Of a DNA stretch of 13,396 nucleotides, positions 6,743 to 12,701 are shown piece by piece (the first letter of the stretch is position 1; each line of letters begins with the position of its first letter). Location: the NCBI GenBank assembly GCA_021777285.1, contig JAJYDR010000061.1, positions 1-13,396 on the forward strand, read 5' to 3'. The notes under the pieces were generated by a model that did not search any database, had not been told where the DNA came from, and was given only the letters and a program-made list of their open reading frames with translations. The stretch comes from Actinomycetes bacterium. Lineage in GTDB: Bacteria; Actinomycetota; Acidimicrobiia; Acidimicrobiales; RAAP-2. Made by a program: the position numbers and the translations under genes.

Positions 6743-8022
6743 TGAGCAGCGAGACCGTCTCAGCCGCGTCGCGCCTGCGTGGCGTGGTACGCGTGCCGGG
6801 CGACAAGAGCGCGTCGCACCGGGCGTTGCTCGTCAGTGCCCTCGCCGCCGGGACGAGCCGGATCGACGGACTGTCACCCGGCGATGACGTGCGCGGCACC
6901 GGAGTCATCATCGAGCAGCTCGGGGCGTCGAGGGTGGTCGAGGGGACTGAGACCGTCGTCACCGGTGCCCCTGACGGGCTGCACGCGGCGAACGCACCGT
7001 TGGACTGTGGCAACTCAGGCACGACGATGCGACTCGTCGCGGGACTCGTCAGCGGGATTGACGGTGAACACGTGCTCGTGGGGGACCCGTCGCTCTCGCG
7101 CCGCCCGATGGACCGCGTCGCCGTGCCACTGCGCGCGATGGGCGCGACGCTGCGTGGCGAGGGAGAACGACTCTGTGCGCCGCTCCACGTCGTAGGTTCG
7201 CGCTCCCTGCGCGGGATCGACTACGACGTACCGGTACCGAGCGCCCAGGTCAAGTCGGCGATCCTCTTCGCCGGGCTCTCGGCGACTGGCCCGACGATTG
7301 TGCACGAGCGCGTTCGGACCCGCCGAGCGACCGAGGACATGCTGGCCCTCGCGGGCGTGCCCCTCGACGTGGTCGACGTCGGGGCCGGTCGGCGGGTCAC
7401 CGTACATCCCGCCCGCCCTCAGGCCCGCGCGTGGCGGGTCCCCGGGGACCCCTCACAGGCCGCATTCTTCGCCGTGTTGGGCGCACTACACCCTGACGCC
7501 GACGTCGGGGTCGAACCCATTGACGTCGCAACGGAACGGATTGGCTTCGTGAGCGTCTTAGGTCGCATGGGGGCGGACGTGTCACTCGTGGCCTACGCGC
7601 ACGGTACCGGGCTGGCCTCGCGCTCGGCCCCGCTTCGCGCGACGACGATCCACGCCGAGGAGATCCCCTCGGTCGACGAGGTTCCCGCACTCACGGTGGC
7701 GGCCGCGGCCGCGACGGGTGTCACGTCCTTCATCGCGATGGGCGAACTACGCGTGAAGGAGTCGGACCGCTTCGCGGGGTCGATGGCGCTCGCGAAGGCG
7801 CTCGGCTGTCGCGTCTGGGCGAAGGGCGACGATTTCTTCGTCGAGGGCCTCGGCGCAGCTGCGAACTTCCAGTTCTTCCACCAGCCGGCCACCCTCGATC
7901 ACCGCATGGTGATGGCGGCCGGCGTCGCGGGCGTGGCCGGTCGGGGTTGCATCATCGACGGCATCGAGACCGTGGCGTCGAGCTACCCCTCGTTCTTTTC
8001 CGATCTGAACGGGCTGCGATGA
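6742..8022 (+). CDS. aroA: 3-phosphoshikimate 1-carboxyvinyltransferase (EPSP synthase)
   Basis: A 426-residue enzyme that joins shikimate 3-phosphate and phosphoenolpyruvate to give EPSP, two steps before chorismate. Conserved blocks in order: VPGDKSASHRALL (K22, S23, R27), LDCGNSGTTMRLVAGL, SLSRRPMDRVA, VPSAQVKSAILFAGL, PGDPSQAAFF, DEVPALTVAAA with the catalytic aspartate D312, ELRVKESDR and LDHRMVMA. The GNSGTT form and SAQVK resemble Gram-positive enzymes more than the GNAGTA form of enterobacteria. The ATG at 6742 overlaps the tyrA stop by one base; a TTG one codon earlier is an alternative but the ATG is preferred. The gene ends in ATGA with cmk. In Proteobacteria aroA-cmk is also adjacent, so this pairing is widespread. 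Confidence 0.96.
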   Translation: MSSETVSAASRLRGVVRVPGDKSASHRALLVSALAAGTSRIDGLSPGDDVRGTGVIIEQLGASRVVEGTETVVTGAPDGLHAANAPLDCGNSGTTMRLVAGLVSGIDGEHVLVGDPSLSRRPMDRVAVPLRAMGATLRGEGERLCAPLHVVGSRSLRGIDYDVPVPSAQVKSAILFAGLSATGPTIVHERVRTRRATEDMLALAGVPLDVVDVGAGRRVTVHPARPQARAWRVPGDPSQAAFFAVLGALHPDADVGVEPIDVATERIGFVSVLGRMGADVSLVAYAHGTGLASRSAPLRATTIHAEEIPSVDEVPALTVAAAAATGVTSFIAMGELRVKESDRFAGSMALAKALGCRVWAKGDDFFVEGLGAAANFQFFHQPATLDHRMVMAAGVAGVAGRGCIIDGIETVASSYPSFFSDLNGLR

Positions 8023-8639
8023 CCCAGATCATCGCCATCGACGGCCCGGCCGGTTCGGGCAAGTCCACGGTCGCGCGGGCCGTGTCCACGGCGCTCGGAT
8101 GGTCGTTCCTCGACACCGGGGCGATGTATCGCGCGGTCACGGCCGAGGTGCTGCGCCGCGGCATCGACCCCGCTGACGCTGAGGCGGTCGCCCAGGTCGC
8201 CGCCGGGGCCTCGATCAGCACGCTGCCCCGGGTGACGATCAACGGCGTCGACGTCGAGGAGACCATCCGAAGCGAGCCGGTCAACATTGCGGTCTCGACG
8301 ATTGCGGCCAACCCGGCGGTACGCCGGGCCATGGTCACCCGACAACGGGCCTGGGCGGCCGCCCAGCCGACCGGCACGGTCGTCGAGGGGCGCGACATCG
8401 CAACGGTGGTCTTTCCCGACGCGCGCCTGAAGGTGTACCTGACGGCCTCGCTCGACGAGCGGGCGCGCCGACGGGGTGACGAGGGCGTATCCTCGGTGAC
8501 CCGGCGTGACAGTGCTGATCGGGAACGAGTCGCCTCGCCCCTGCGCCAGGCGAGCGACGCCGTCGTCATCGACACAACCGACCTGTCCATCGACCAAGTG
8601 GTAGAAGAGATCGTGAGATGGCTGAAGACACCGAACTGA
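8019..8639 (+). CDS. cmk: Cytidylate kinase
   Basis: A 206-residue nucleoside monophosphate kinase that phosphorylates CMP and dCMP with ATP. The P-loop is GPAGSGKST at 9-17. LDTGAMYRAV forms the CMP-binding site, VVEGRDIATVVFPDARLKVYL is the central strand-helix region, and RDSADRERVASPLRQASDAVVIDTT is the conserved end with the lid region before it. The protein is slightly short compared with the usual 220-230 residues but no motif is missing. The frame is open upstream to an ATG-like position within aroA, but the ATG at 8019 gives the canonical N-terminus and an ATGA overlap with aroA. It overlaps plsC by 22 nt at its end, a neighbour pair also known in Firmicutes. Confidence 0.95.
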   Translation: MTQIIAIDGPAGSGKSTVARAVSTALGWSFLDTGAMYRAVTAEVLRRGIDPADAEAVAQVAAGASISTLPRVTINGVDVEETIRSEPVNIAVSTIAANPAVRRAMVTRQRAWAAAQPTGTVVEGRDIATVVFPDARLKVYLTASLDERARRRGDEGVSSVTRRDSADRERVASPLRQASDAVVIDTTDLSIDQVVEEIVRWLKTPN

Positions 8640-9280
8640 TCCTCAATCCTGAGAAGACCCCGCTCTACCGGGTGATTGCGGCCATCTTGACGGCGCTCTC
8701 GTGGATCCTGTTCCGCCCCCGGGTGCGCGGCAGCGAGAACATCCCGCGTTCCGGGCCCGTGTTGATCGCGCCCGTGCATCGTTCCAACGTGGACTTCGTC
8801 TTCACGTTGTTCATCTCACCGCGCAAGGTCTTCTTCATGGCCAAGCAGGAACTTTTCCCCGTGCCGGTGCTCGGAATGCTCTTGCGCCACGTGGGTGCCT
8901 TCCCCGTGGCCCGTGGTACCGCAGACCGTGAGTCCCTGCGACTCGCCGAGGAGGTGCTGCGACGGGGCCAAGCGCTGATCCTCTTCCCCGAGGGCGGACG
9001 GCGCGAGGGACGCCACGTGGAGGCGTTGCGTGACGGGGCGATGTTCGTTGCCTCGCGTACCGGCGCGTCTACGGTTCCCGTCGGCATCGCCGGCAGCGAT
9101 CGCGCGATGCCCGCCGGGGCCAAACTCCCGCGCTTCTCCCGCGTGCAGGTGGTCGTCGGCAAACCCCTCGCGGCGCCCAGCGCGCCGGGACGTGTGCCGC
9201 GTTCACTCATCGCGGCCAAGACCGAAGAACTACGCGAACGACTCGAGGAGGCCTACCACGAGGCCCTCGGCGAGCGTTAG
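8618..9280 (+). CDS. plsC: 1-acyl-sn-glycerol-3-phosphate acyltransferase family protein
   Basis: A 220-residue LPLAT-family acyltransferase, most likely adding the second acyl chain to lysophosphatidic acid to form phosphatidic acid at the inner face of the membrane. The catalytic HX4D motif is HRSNVD at 54-59, and the glycerol-phosphate binding motif FPEGGR is at 123-128. GAFPVARG around 93-100 is the second block. A hydrophobic stretch at about 16-32 can anchor the N-terminus. The ATG at 8618 lies within the end of cmk, so translation is probably coupled. Its TAG stop overlaps the TAA stop of the convergent glycosyltransferase gene and both sit in the loop of a hairpin. The acyl donor and exact substrate cannot be read from sequence. 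Confidence 0.9.
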   Translation: MAEDTELILNPEKTPLYRVIAAILTALSWILFRPRVRGSENIPRSGPVLIAPVHRSNVDFVFTLFISPRKVFFMAKQELFPVPVLGMLLRHVGAFPVARGTADRESLRLAEEVLRRGQALILFPEGGRREGRHVEALRDGAMFVASRTGASTVPVGIAGSDRAMPAGAKLPRFSRVQVVVGKPLAAPSAPGRVPRSLIAAKTEELRERLEEAYHEALGER

Positions 9281-9287
9281 CGCTCGC
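9270..9287. terminator. Hairpin over the convergent stop codons of plsC and the glycosyltransferase gene
   Basis: A perfect 7-bp stem, GCGAGCG at 9270-9276 with CGCTCGC at 9281-9287, closes a 4-nt loop, TTAG. The loop holds the plsC stop TAG (9278-9280) and, on the other strand, the glycosyltransferase stop TAA (9277-9279). The structure reads the same way on both strands, so it could end or stabilise both transcripts. There is no T-tract on either side, as is common for terminator-like hairpins in GC-rich actinobacteria. Termination itself is inferred. Confidence 0.5.
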
Positions 9288-10077
9288 GCCACCAGGTGCC
9301 AAAGACAACCCTCGTGTAGCGGAATCCGAAGAGCCAGTTGGCGCCCTTCTTTGTGGTACCGGATCGGCGCGGGTGCCAAACCGTGGGAACTTCGGCCGCG
9401 CGCCAACCGCGCTTGAGGCAAGTGATCAAGAGTTCCGCCGTCTGGTACTGGTCCTGGGTGAGGCGGTCCACCACGTCGGCGAGCATGGTGACGCGAAGCG
9501 CACGGTAGCCCGTCGAGGTGTCGGTGAGGTTCGCACCGGTCATACGGTTCATGATGAAGGAGAAAAACCACACGCCGGTCTTGCGGAAGCGGTCCGAGGT
9601 CTCGTCAACCCCGAGTCGACGCGAGGCGACGACAAAATCGGCCTCGTCGCGCAACAGGGGTCCGAGCACGTCGGACATCTCGGCCGGGTCGTTCTGACCG
9701 TCGGCGTCCAGCGTGACCACGTACTCGACCTGGTTGTCGATGCAGTAGCGGTAGGTGACCTGCAGTGCGACGCCGTGACCGAGGTTCACCGGGAACTCGA
9801 TCACCTTCACGCCGGGGTAGTTGCGCGCGATCGCTGCGGTCCGGTCCTCACCACCGTCGACGACGACGAGCGTGGTGTAGGGACGCCCGTTCATGGTGGC
9901 GGGCATCTGGTCCAAGACCGAACCGATGTTCCCCTCCTCCTCGTACGCGCAGATCGAGGCGATGATGGTCTCGGGCTTGAAGTCCGGGTAGTCCTGATGG
10001 AAACGGGTCATCGCCTGGTCGATCGCGTACGACCGAAGCTTCGCCAGCCGCCGTGTCTCGAGATCGTGTTTTGCCAT
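9277..10077 (-). CDS. Family 2 glycosyltransferase (GT-A fold, polyprenyl-phosphate sugar transferase-like)
   Basis: A 266-residue glycosyltransferase. The GT-A fold starts at about residue 37 (ETIIASICAYEEEGNIGSVL), with VVVDGGEDRT at 71-80 and the metal/nucleotide-sugar motif TLDADGQNDP at 122-131. The layout resembles dolichyl/polyprenyl-phosphate mannose or glucose synthases, and the segment DTSTGYRAL near 186-194 and the late ELLITCLKRGWRAAEVP match that group. There are no clear C-terminal membrane segments, so it is probably a peripheral membrane enzyme feeding cell-envelope glycan synthesis; donor and acceptor are unknown. The ATG at 10075-10077 is chosen over a TTG at 10114-10116 because the extra residues look non-conserved and a purine-rich GGAGAAAGAG precedes it. 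It follows a 24-codon ORF by 2 nt. Its stop overlaps that of plsC. Confidence 0.88.
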   Translation of the reverse strand: MAKHDLETRRLAKLRSYAIDQAMTRFHQDYPDFKPETIIASICAYEEEGNIGSVLDQMPATMNGRPYTTLVVVDGGEDRTAAIARNYPGVKVIEFPVNLGHGVALQVTYRYCIDNQVEYVVTLDADGQNDPAEMSDVLGPLLRDEADFVVASRRLGVDETSDRFRKTGVWFFSFIMNRMTGANLTDTSTGYRALRVTMLADVVDRLTQDQYQTAELLITCLKRGWRAAEVPTVWHPRRSGTTKKGANWLFGFRYTRVVFGTWWRER

Positions 10078-10079
10078 CC

Positions 10080-10154
10080 CTACTCTTTCTCCGTCACCGC
10101 CGCAATCGCCCGGCAAAAGCCCAGGACGCGGGTGGTGGCCAGCGCAACAGGCAC
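10080..10154 (-). CDS. Small leader ORF (24 codons) upstream of the glycosyltransferase, probably leaderless
   Basis: A GTG at 10152-10154 opens a 24-codon frame that ends with TAG at 10080-10082, 2 nt before the ATG of the glycosyltransferase gene. It is in a different frame from that gene, so it is not an N-terminal extension. The peptide begins MPVALATTRVLGF and ends RAIAAVTEKE, with one cysteine between; I recognise no family. Evidence for translation is the TAGTAT hexamer exactly 6 nt before the GTG, the same as at the genes with leaderless promoters here, and the stop placed to couple to the next start. The purine-rich ribosome binding site of the glycosyltransferase lies in its last codons, so translating it would control access. 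It may be a coupling or attenuation leader; a spurious frame cannot be excluded. Confidence 0.42.
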   Translation of the reverse strand: MPVALATTRVLGFCRAIAAVTEKE

Positions 10155-10160
10155 CTTGCG

Positions 10161-10166
10161 ATACTA
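10161..10166 (-). promoter_or_regulatory. -10 element for the leader ORF and glycosyltransferase gene
   Basis: On the minus strand TAGTAT matches TANNNT closely and stands 6 nt before the GTG of the 24-codon ORF. It lies in the gap between ispH and the glycosyltransferase gene and would give the latter a transcript separate from ispH, with the leader ORF as its first 75 nt. Confidence 0.5.
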
Positions 10167-10214
10167 GTCCCCGTGCGGCCCACGGCCAGGACCGACGCTC
10201 GAGCGCTCGTCGCG

Positions 10215-11252
10215 CTAACGCGAACTGGTCGCGAGCACCTGGGCCGCTGTGAAGTCGCGGTCACTCTGACCGTCGAGTTCGGACGTCACCGGTGTCTGAA
10301 AGACGACATCGAGGAGCGCGGCGAGCGCTCGCAACATCTCACGCAGTTCCGGCGGCGGTGGGAAGTACTCGTCTTCGACGGTCTCGGCGTGGACTTCAAC
10401 GCCCGCGGCGGGGTCGAGAACGGCCAAGACATCGTTCACAATCGACTCGGGGGCCGACGCCCCCGCGGTGACCGCGACGACACCCGTCAGGTCGTCGGGC
10501 AGGTCCTGGGCCCCGTTGACGCGCAAGACCCGCGGACAGCCCGCGGCCGCGGCGACCTTCGCCAACGCCACGGTGTTCGAGGAGTTGGCCGACCCGATCA
10601 CAACCACCGCGTCGGCCTCAGCGCAGATTGCGCGCAGCGCCGCCTGGCGGTTGGTGGTGGCAAAGCAGAGGTCGCTGCGGTTCGGCATCCAGATCTCGGG
10701 GAACCGCTCGAGCGCGTAGTCGCGGATATCCTGCCACTCGTCCAGGCTGAGGGTGGTCTGGCTGAGCAGCGCGAACGGCCCCGTCTGATCGTCGAGTGCG
10801 TCGATGTCCTCGATGGACTCGATCAAGTGGACCGACTCGGGGGCGACCGCCATCGTGCCGACCGCCTCCTCGTGACCCTCGTGGCCGACGTAGAGCACCG
10901 TGTAGCCCTTACGCGAGCGAACCTTCAGTTCGTGGTGCACTTTGGTCACGAGCGGACACACCGCGTCGACGACCGTTCCACCCGCCGCCTTGGCGAACTC
11001 GATGACCGACGGTGGTGATCCGTGGGCGCTCAGCATGACTGGTGCACCCGCTGGCACGTCGGCAATGTCGTCGACGAAGACGACGCCGAGGGATCGGAAG
11101 TGGTCCACGACGAAGCGGTTGTGGACGATCTCGTGGTAGCAGTACACCGGAGCGGCGAAGATGCGCGTCATCCAGTCGAGGGCTTTGATCGCCTTCTCGA
11201 CGCCCGCGCAGAACCCGCGCGGCGCTGCGAGTATGACTCGGTCAACGGACAC
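10215..11252 (-). CDS. ispH: 4-hydroxy-3-methylbut-2-enyl diphosphate reductase
   Basis: A 345-residue iron-sulfur enzyme that makes IPP and DMAPP in the last step of the MEP isoprenoid pathway. The three cluster cysteines are C15 (PRGFCAGV), C99 (DAVCPLV) and C196 (DLCFATTNRQ). H44 (EIVHNRF), H77 (SAHGSPP) and the GHEGHEEAVGT block with H127 and E129 match substrate-binding and proton-donating residues. GSANSSNTVAL is the diphosphate-binding loop. The core matches the usual length of about 315 residues; the protein adds a C-terminal tail of some 35 residues of no known function. The GTG at 11250-11252 lies directly before the conserved start of the family and 6 nt after a -10 element. It diverges from the DUF512 gene. 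Its product supplies polyprenyl carriers that enzymes like the downstream glycosyltransferase use. Confidence 0.97.
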   Translation of the reverse strand: MSVDRVILAAPRGFCAGVEKAIKALDWMTRIFAAPVYCYHEIVHNRFVVDHFRSLGVVFVDDIADVPAGAPVMLSAHGSPPSVIEFAKAAGGTVVDAVCPLVTKVHHELKVRSRKGYTVLYVGHEGHEEAVGTMAVAPESVHLIESIEDIDALDDQTGPFALLSQTTLSLDEWQDIRDYALERFPEIWMPNRSDLCFATTNRQAALRAICAEADAVVVIGSANSSNTVALAKVAAAAGCPRVLRVNGAQDLPDDLTGVVAVTAGASAPESIVNDVLAVLDPAAGVEVHAETVEDEYFPPPPELREMLRALAALLDVVFQTPVTSELDGQSDRDFTAAQVLATSSR

Positions 11253-11258
11253 GCCGTC

Positions 11259-11264
11259 AGCCTA
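11259..11264 (-). promoter_or_regulatory. -10 element of ispH, leaderless arrangement
   Basis: The minus strand reads TAGGCT, then 6 nt, then the ispH GTG. The identical hexamer at the identical distance precedes the divergent DUF512 gene. No Shine-Dalgarno sequence fits in the 6-nt gap, so a leaderless mRNA is inferred. Confidence 0.58.
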
Positions 11265-11312
11265 GTGAGTCGCCCCGGAGTGGCGACCCGCTGGTTTGAC
11301 CAGAGGCACCAG

Positions 11313-11318
11313 TAGGCT
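11313..11318 (+). promoter_or_regulatory. -10 element of the DUF512 gene, leaderless arrangement
   Basis: TAGGCT is followed by 6 nt and the GTG at 11325. A TTGACC at 11296-11301 looks like a -35 hexamer but is only 11 nt away; it would suit the weaker TAGATC at 11318-11323 (16 nt) instead. The leaderless reading is preferred because the hexamer and distance equal those of ispH. Confidence 0.55.
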
Positions 11319-11324
11319 AGATCG

Positions 11325-12701
11325 GTGTCCAAGGTCCGTATCGCGTCCATCGCGCAGTCGTCGCCCGCCGGTGGGGCGGACTTGTGCGTTGGTGATGAGC
11401 TGCTGACGATCAACGGGCGCGCGCCGACCGACATCATCGAATATCAGCAGCTGATTGATGGCGCGGACGTCACGCTGCTCGTTAAGCGCGACGGGGATCT
11501 ACTCGAGCGCAAGGTGGTCATCACCAAGGAACCCGGTCAGCCACTCGGTCTCGCCATCGATTCGGCGGTCTTCGACCGGATCCGTACGTGTGACAACCAC
11601 TGCTCGTTCTGCTTCATCTACCAATTACCCAAGGGGATGCGTCGCTCGCTGTACGTGAAGGACGACGACTTCCGTCTCTCGTTCCTCTACGGCAATTACA
11701 CAACGCTCACTCGCTTCACCGAGTTCGACCTAGAACGAGTGATCGAGGAGGGACTGTCGCCGCTCTACGTCTCGGTGCACACGACCGATCCCGAGTTGCG
11801 CGCGTCCATGCTGCGCAACCCGCGGGGCGCGACAAGCCTGCGCTGGTTGCGCGAGCTCCTACGCGCCGAAATCACCGTGCACGTCCAGGTCGTGGTCTGT
11901 CCCGAGGTCAACGACGGGGACCATCTGGAACAGACCATGCAGGACATCCTGAGTCAATACCCGAGCGTGGCGTCGGTGGCGTTGGTGCCCGTTGGGGTCA
12001 GTGACTTCTCGGCCGAGGCGACCATGCGCTCGCACCGCGCCGACGAGGCCCGTCACGTCATCGACCTCGTCGCCCGGTATCGCGAACTCGCCCGTGACCT
12101 GGTGGGCAAAGCTCTCTTCTACGCGAGCGATGAGTTCTACCTAGTCGCTGGCACCACACCACCACGTGAAGACTTCTACGACAGCCTGGACGAGGCGGAG
12201 AACGGGATCGGTATGGTGGCGGCCTTCACGAAGAGTTTCGCTGAGCGCCTGCCGATGGCGACGCTCGGCTCGGGCTTCTTCCAGTCGGTCGACGGCGCGC
12301 CGGCGTGGGGCTACCGCGCCGTACGCGGTGGTGGCGACGGAACTGACGGCGACGGGCGAGTGGTCGTGTTAACCGGCGAATACGCCGCACCACTGCTTCG
12401 CGGACTGCTCGATGACCACGGATTTGGCGAGGTCGATGTCGTGGCGGTCGAGAATCGCTACTTCGGGGGCAACATCAAGGTCGCGGGACTGTTGACCGGC
12501 TTTGACATCGCACGCACCCTCGAAACGCTGCCCGTGGATTCGACGGTCCTGCTGCCCGACGTCTGCCTCTCCGAGGGTCGTTTCCTCGACGGACTCGGCC
12601 TCGAGGACCTACCTCGACCGGTCACCACCGTGACCACCACGGGTAATGACCTGCGCGAGACGCTCGAGCGTGTACGGCCGCGCAACCTGGTGACCTCATG
12701 A
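11325..12701 (+). CDS. DUF512 radical SAM protein with N-terminal PDZ domain
   Basis: A 458-residue protein. Residues 1-68 form a PDZ-like domain (SSPAGGADLCVGDELLTINGR). At 89-96 there is CDNHCSFC, a CX3CX2C signature that binds a [4Fe-4S] cluster in radical SAM enzymes (C89, C93, C96), followed by LPKGMRRSLYVKDDDFRLSF and YVSVHTTDPELR, which are typical of this family. From about 295 lies the DUF512 domain, with ENRYFGGNIKVAGLLTGFDI and a late conserved cysteine C414 in LLPDVCLSEGRFLDG. Another cysteine, C192 (VVVCPEVND), is also in a conserved-looking block. The reaction and substrate are unknown to me. The GTG start fits the PDZ domain and the upstream -10 element. It overlaps der as ATGA; der acts in 50S ribosome assembly, and DUF512 genes are often beside der in Firmicutes, which suggests a related role. 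Confidence 0.9.
   Translation: MSKVRIASIAQSSPAGGADLCVGDELLTINGRAPTDIIEYQQLIDGADVTLLVKRDGDLLERKVVITKEPGQPLGLAIDSAVFDRIRTCDNHCSFCFIYQLPKGMRRSLYVKDDDFRLSFLYGNYTTLTRFTEFDLERVIEEGLSPLYVSVHTTDPELRASMLRNPRGATSLRWLRELLRAEITVHVQVVVCPEVNDGDHLEQTMQDILSQYPSVASVALVPVGVSDFSAEATMRSHRADEARHVIDLVARYRELARDLVGKALFYASDEFYLVAGTTPPREDFYDSLDEAENGIGMVAAFTKSFAERLPMATLGSGFFQSVDGAPAWGYRAVRGGGDGTDGDGRVVVLTGEYAAPLLRGLLDDHGFGEVDVVAVENRYFGGNIKVAGLLTGFDIARTLETLPVDSTVLLPDVCLSEGRFLDGLGLEDLPRPVTTVTTTGNDLRETLERVRPRNLVTS

Noticed and set aside
7952..8779. Open frame of 275 codons on the minus strand opposite cmk and plsC
   Set aside because: Antisense to two well-supported genes, serine/arginine-rich composition typical of a shadow frame.
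9373..10167. Open frame of 264 codons on the plus strand opposite the glycosyltransferase gene
   Set aside because: It lies wholly antisense to a gene with clear motifs; low stop frequency in GC-rich DNA explains it and the protein shows no recognisable domain.
10167..10214. Terminator hairpin after ispH (palindromic CGAGCGCTCG region)
   Set aside because: The palindrome gives no usable loop and pairings around it need internal loops; too weak to call.
10053..11018. Open frame of 321 codons on the plus strand opposite ispH
   Set aside because: Arginine- and glycine-rich shadow of ispH with no family motifs; all active-site residues are on the other strand.
11296..11323. Classical promoter TTGACC - 16 nt - TAGATC for the DUF512 gene
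   Set aside because: TAGATC lacks the conserved final T; TAGGCT at 11313 matches the ispH hexamer and distance exactly. Not fully excluded.
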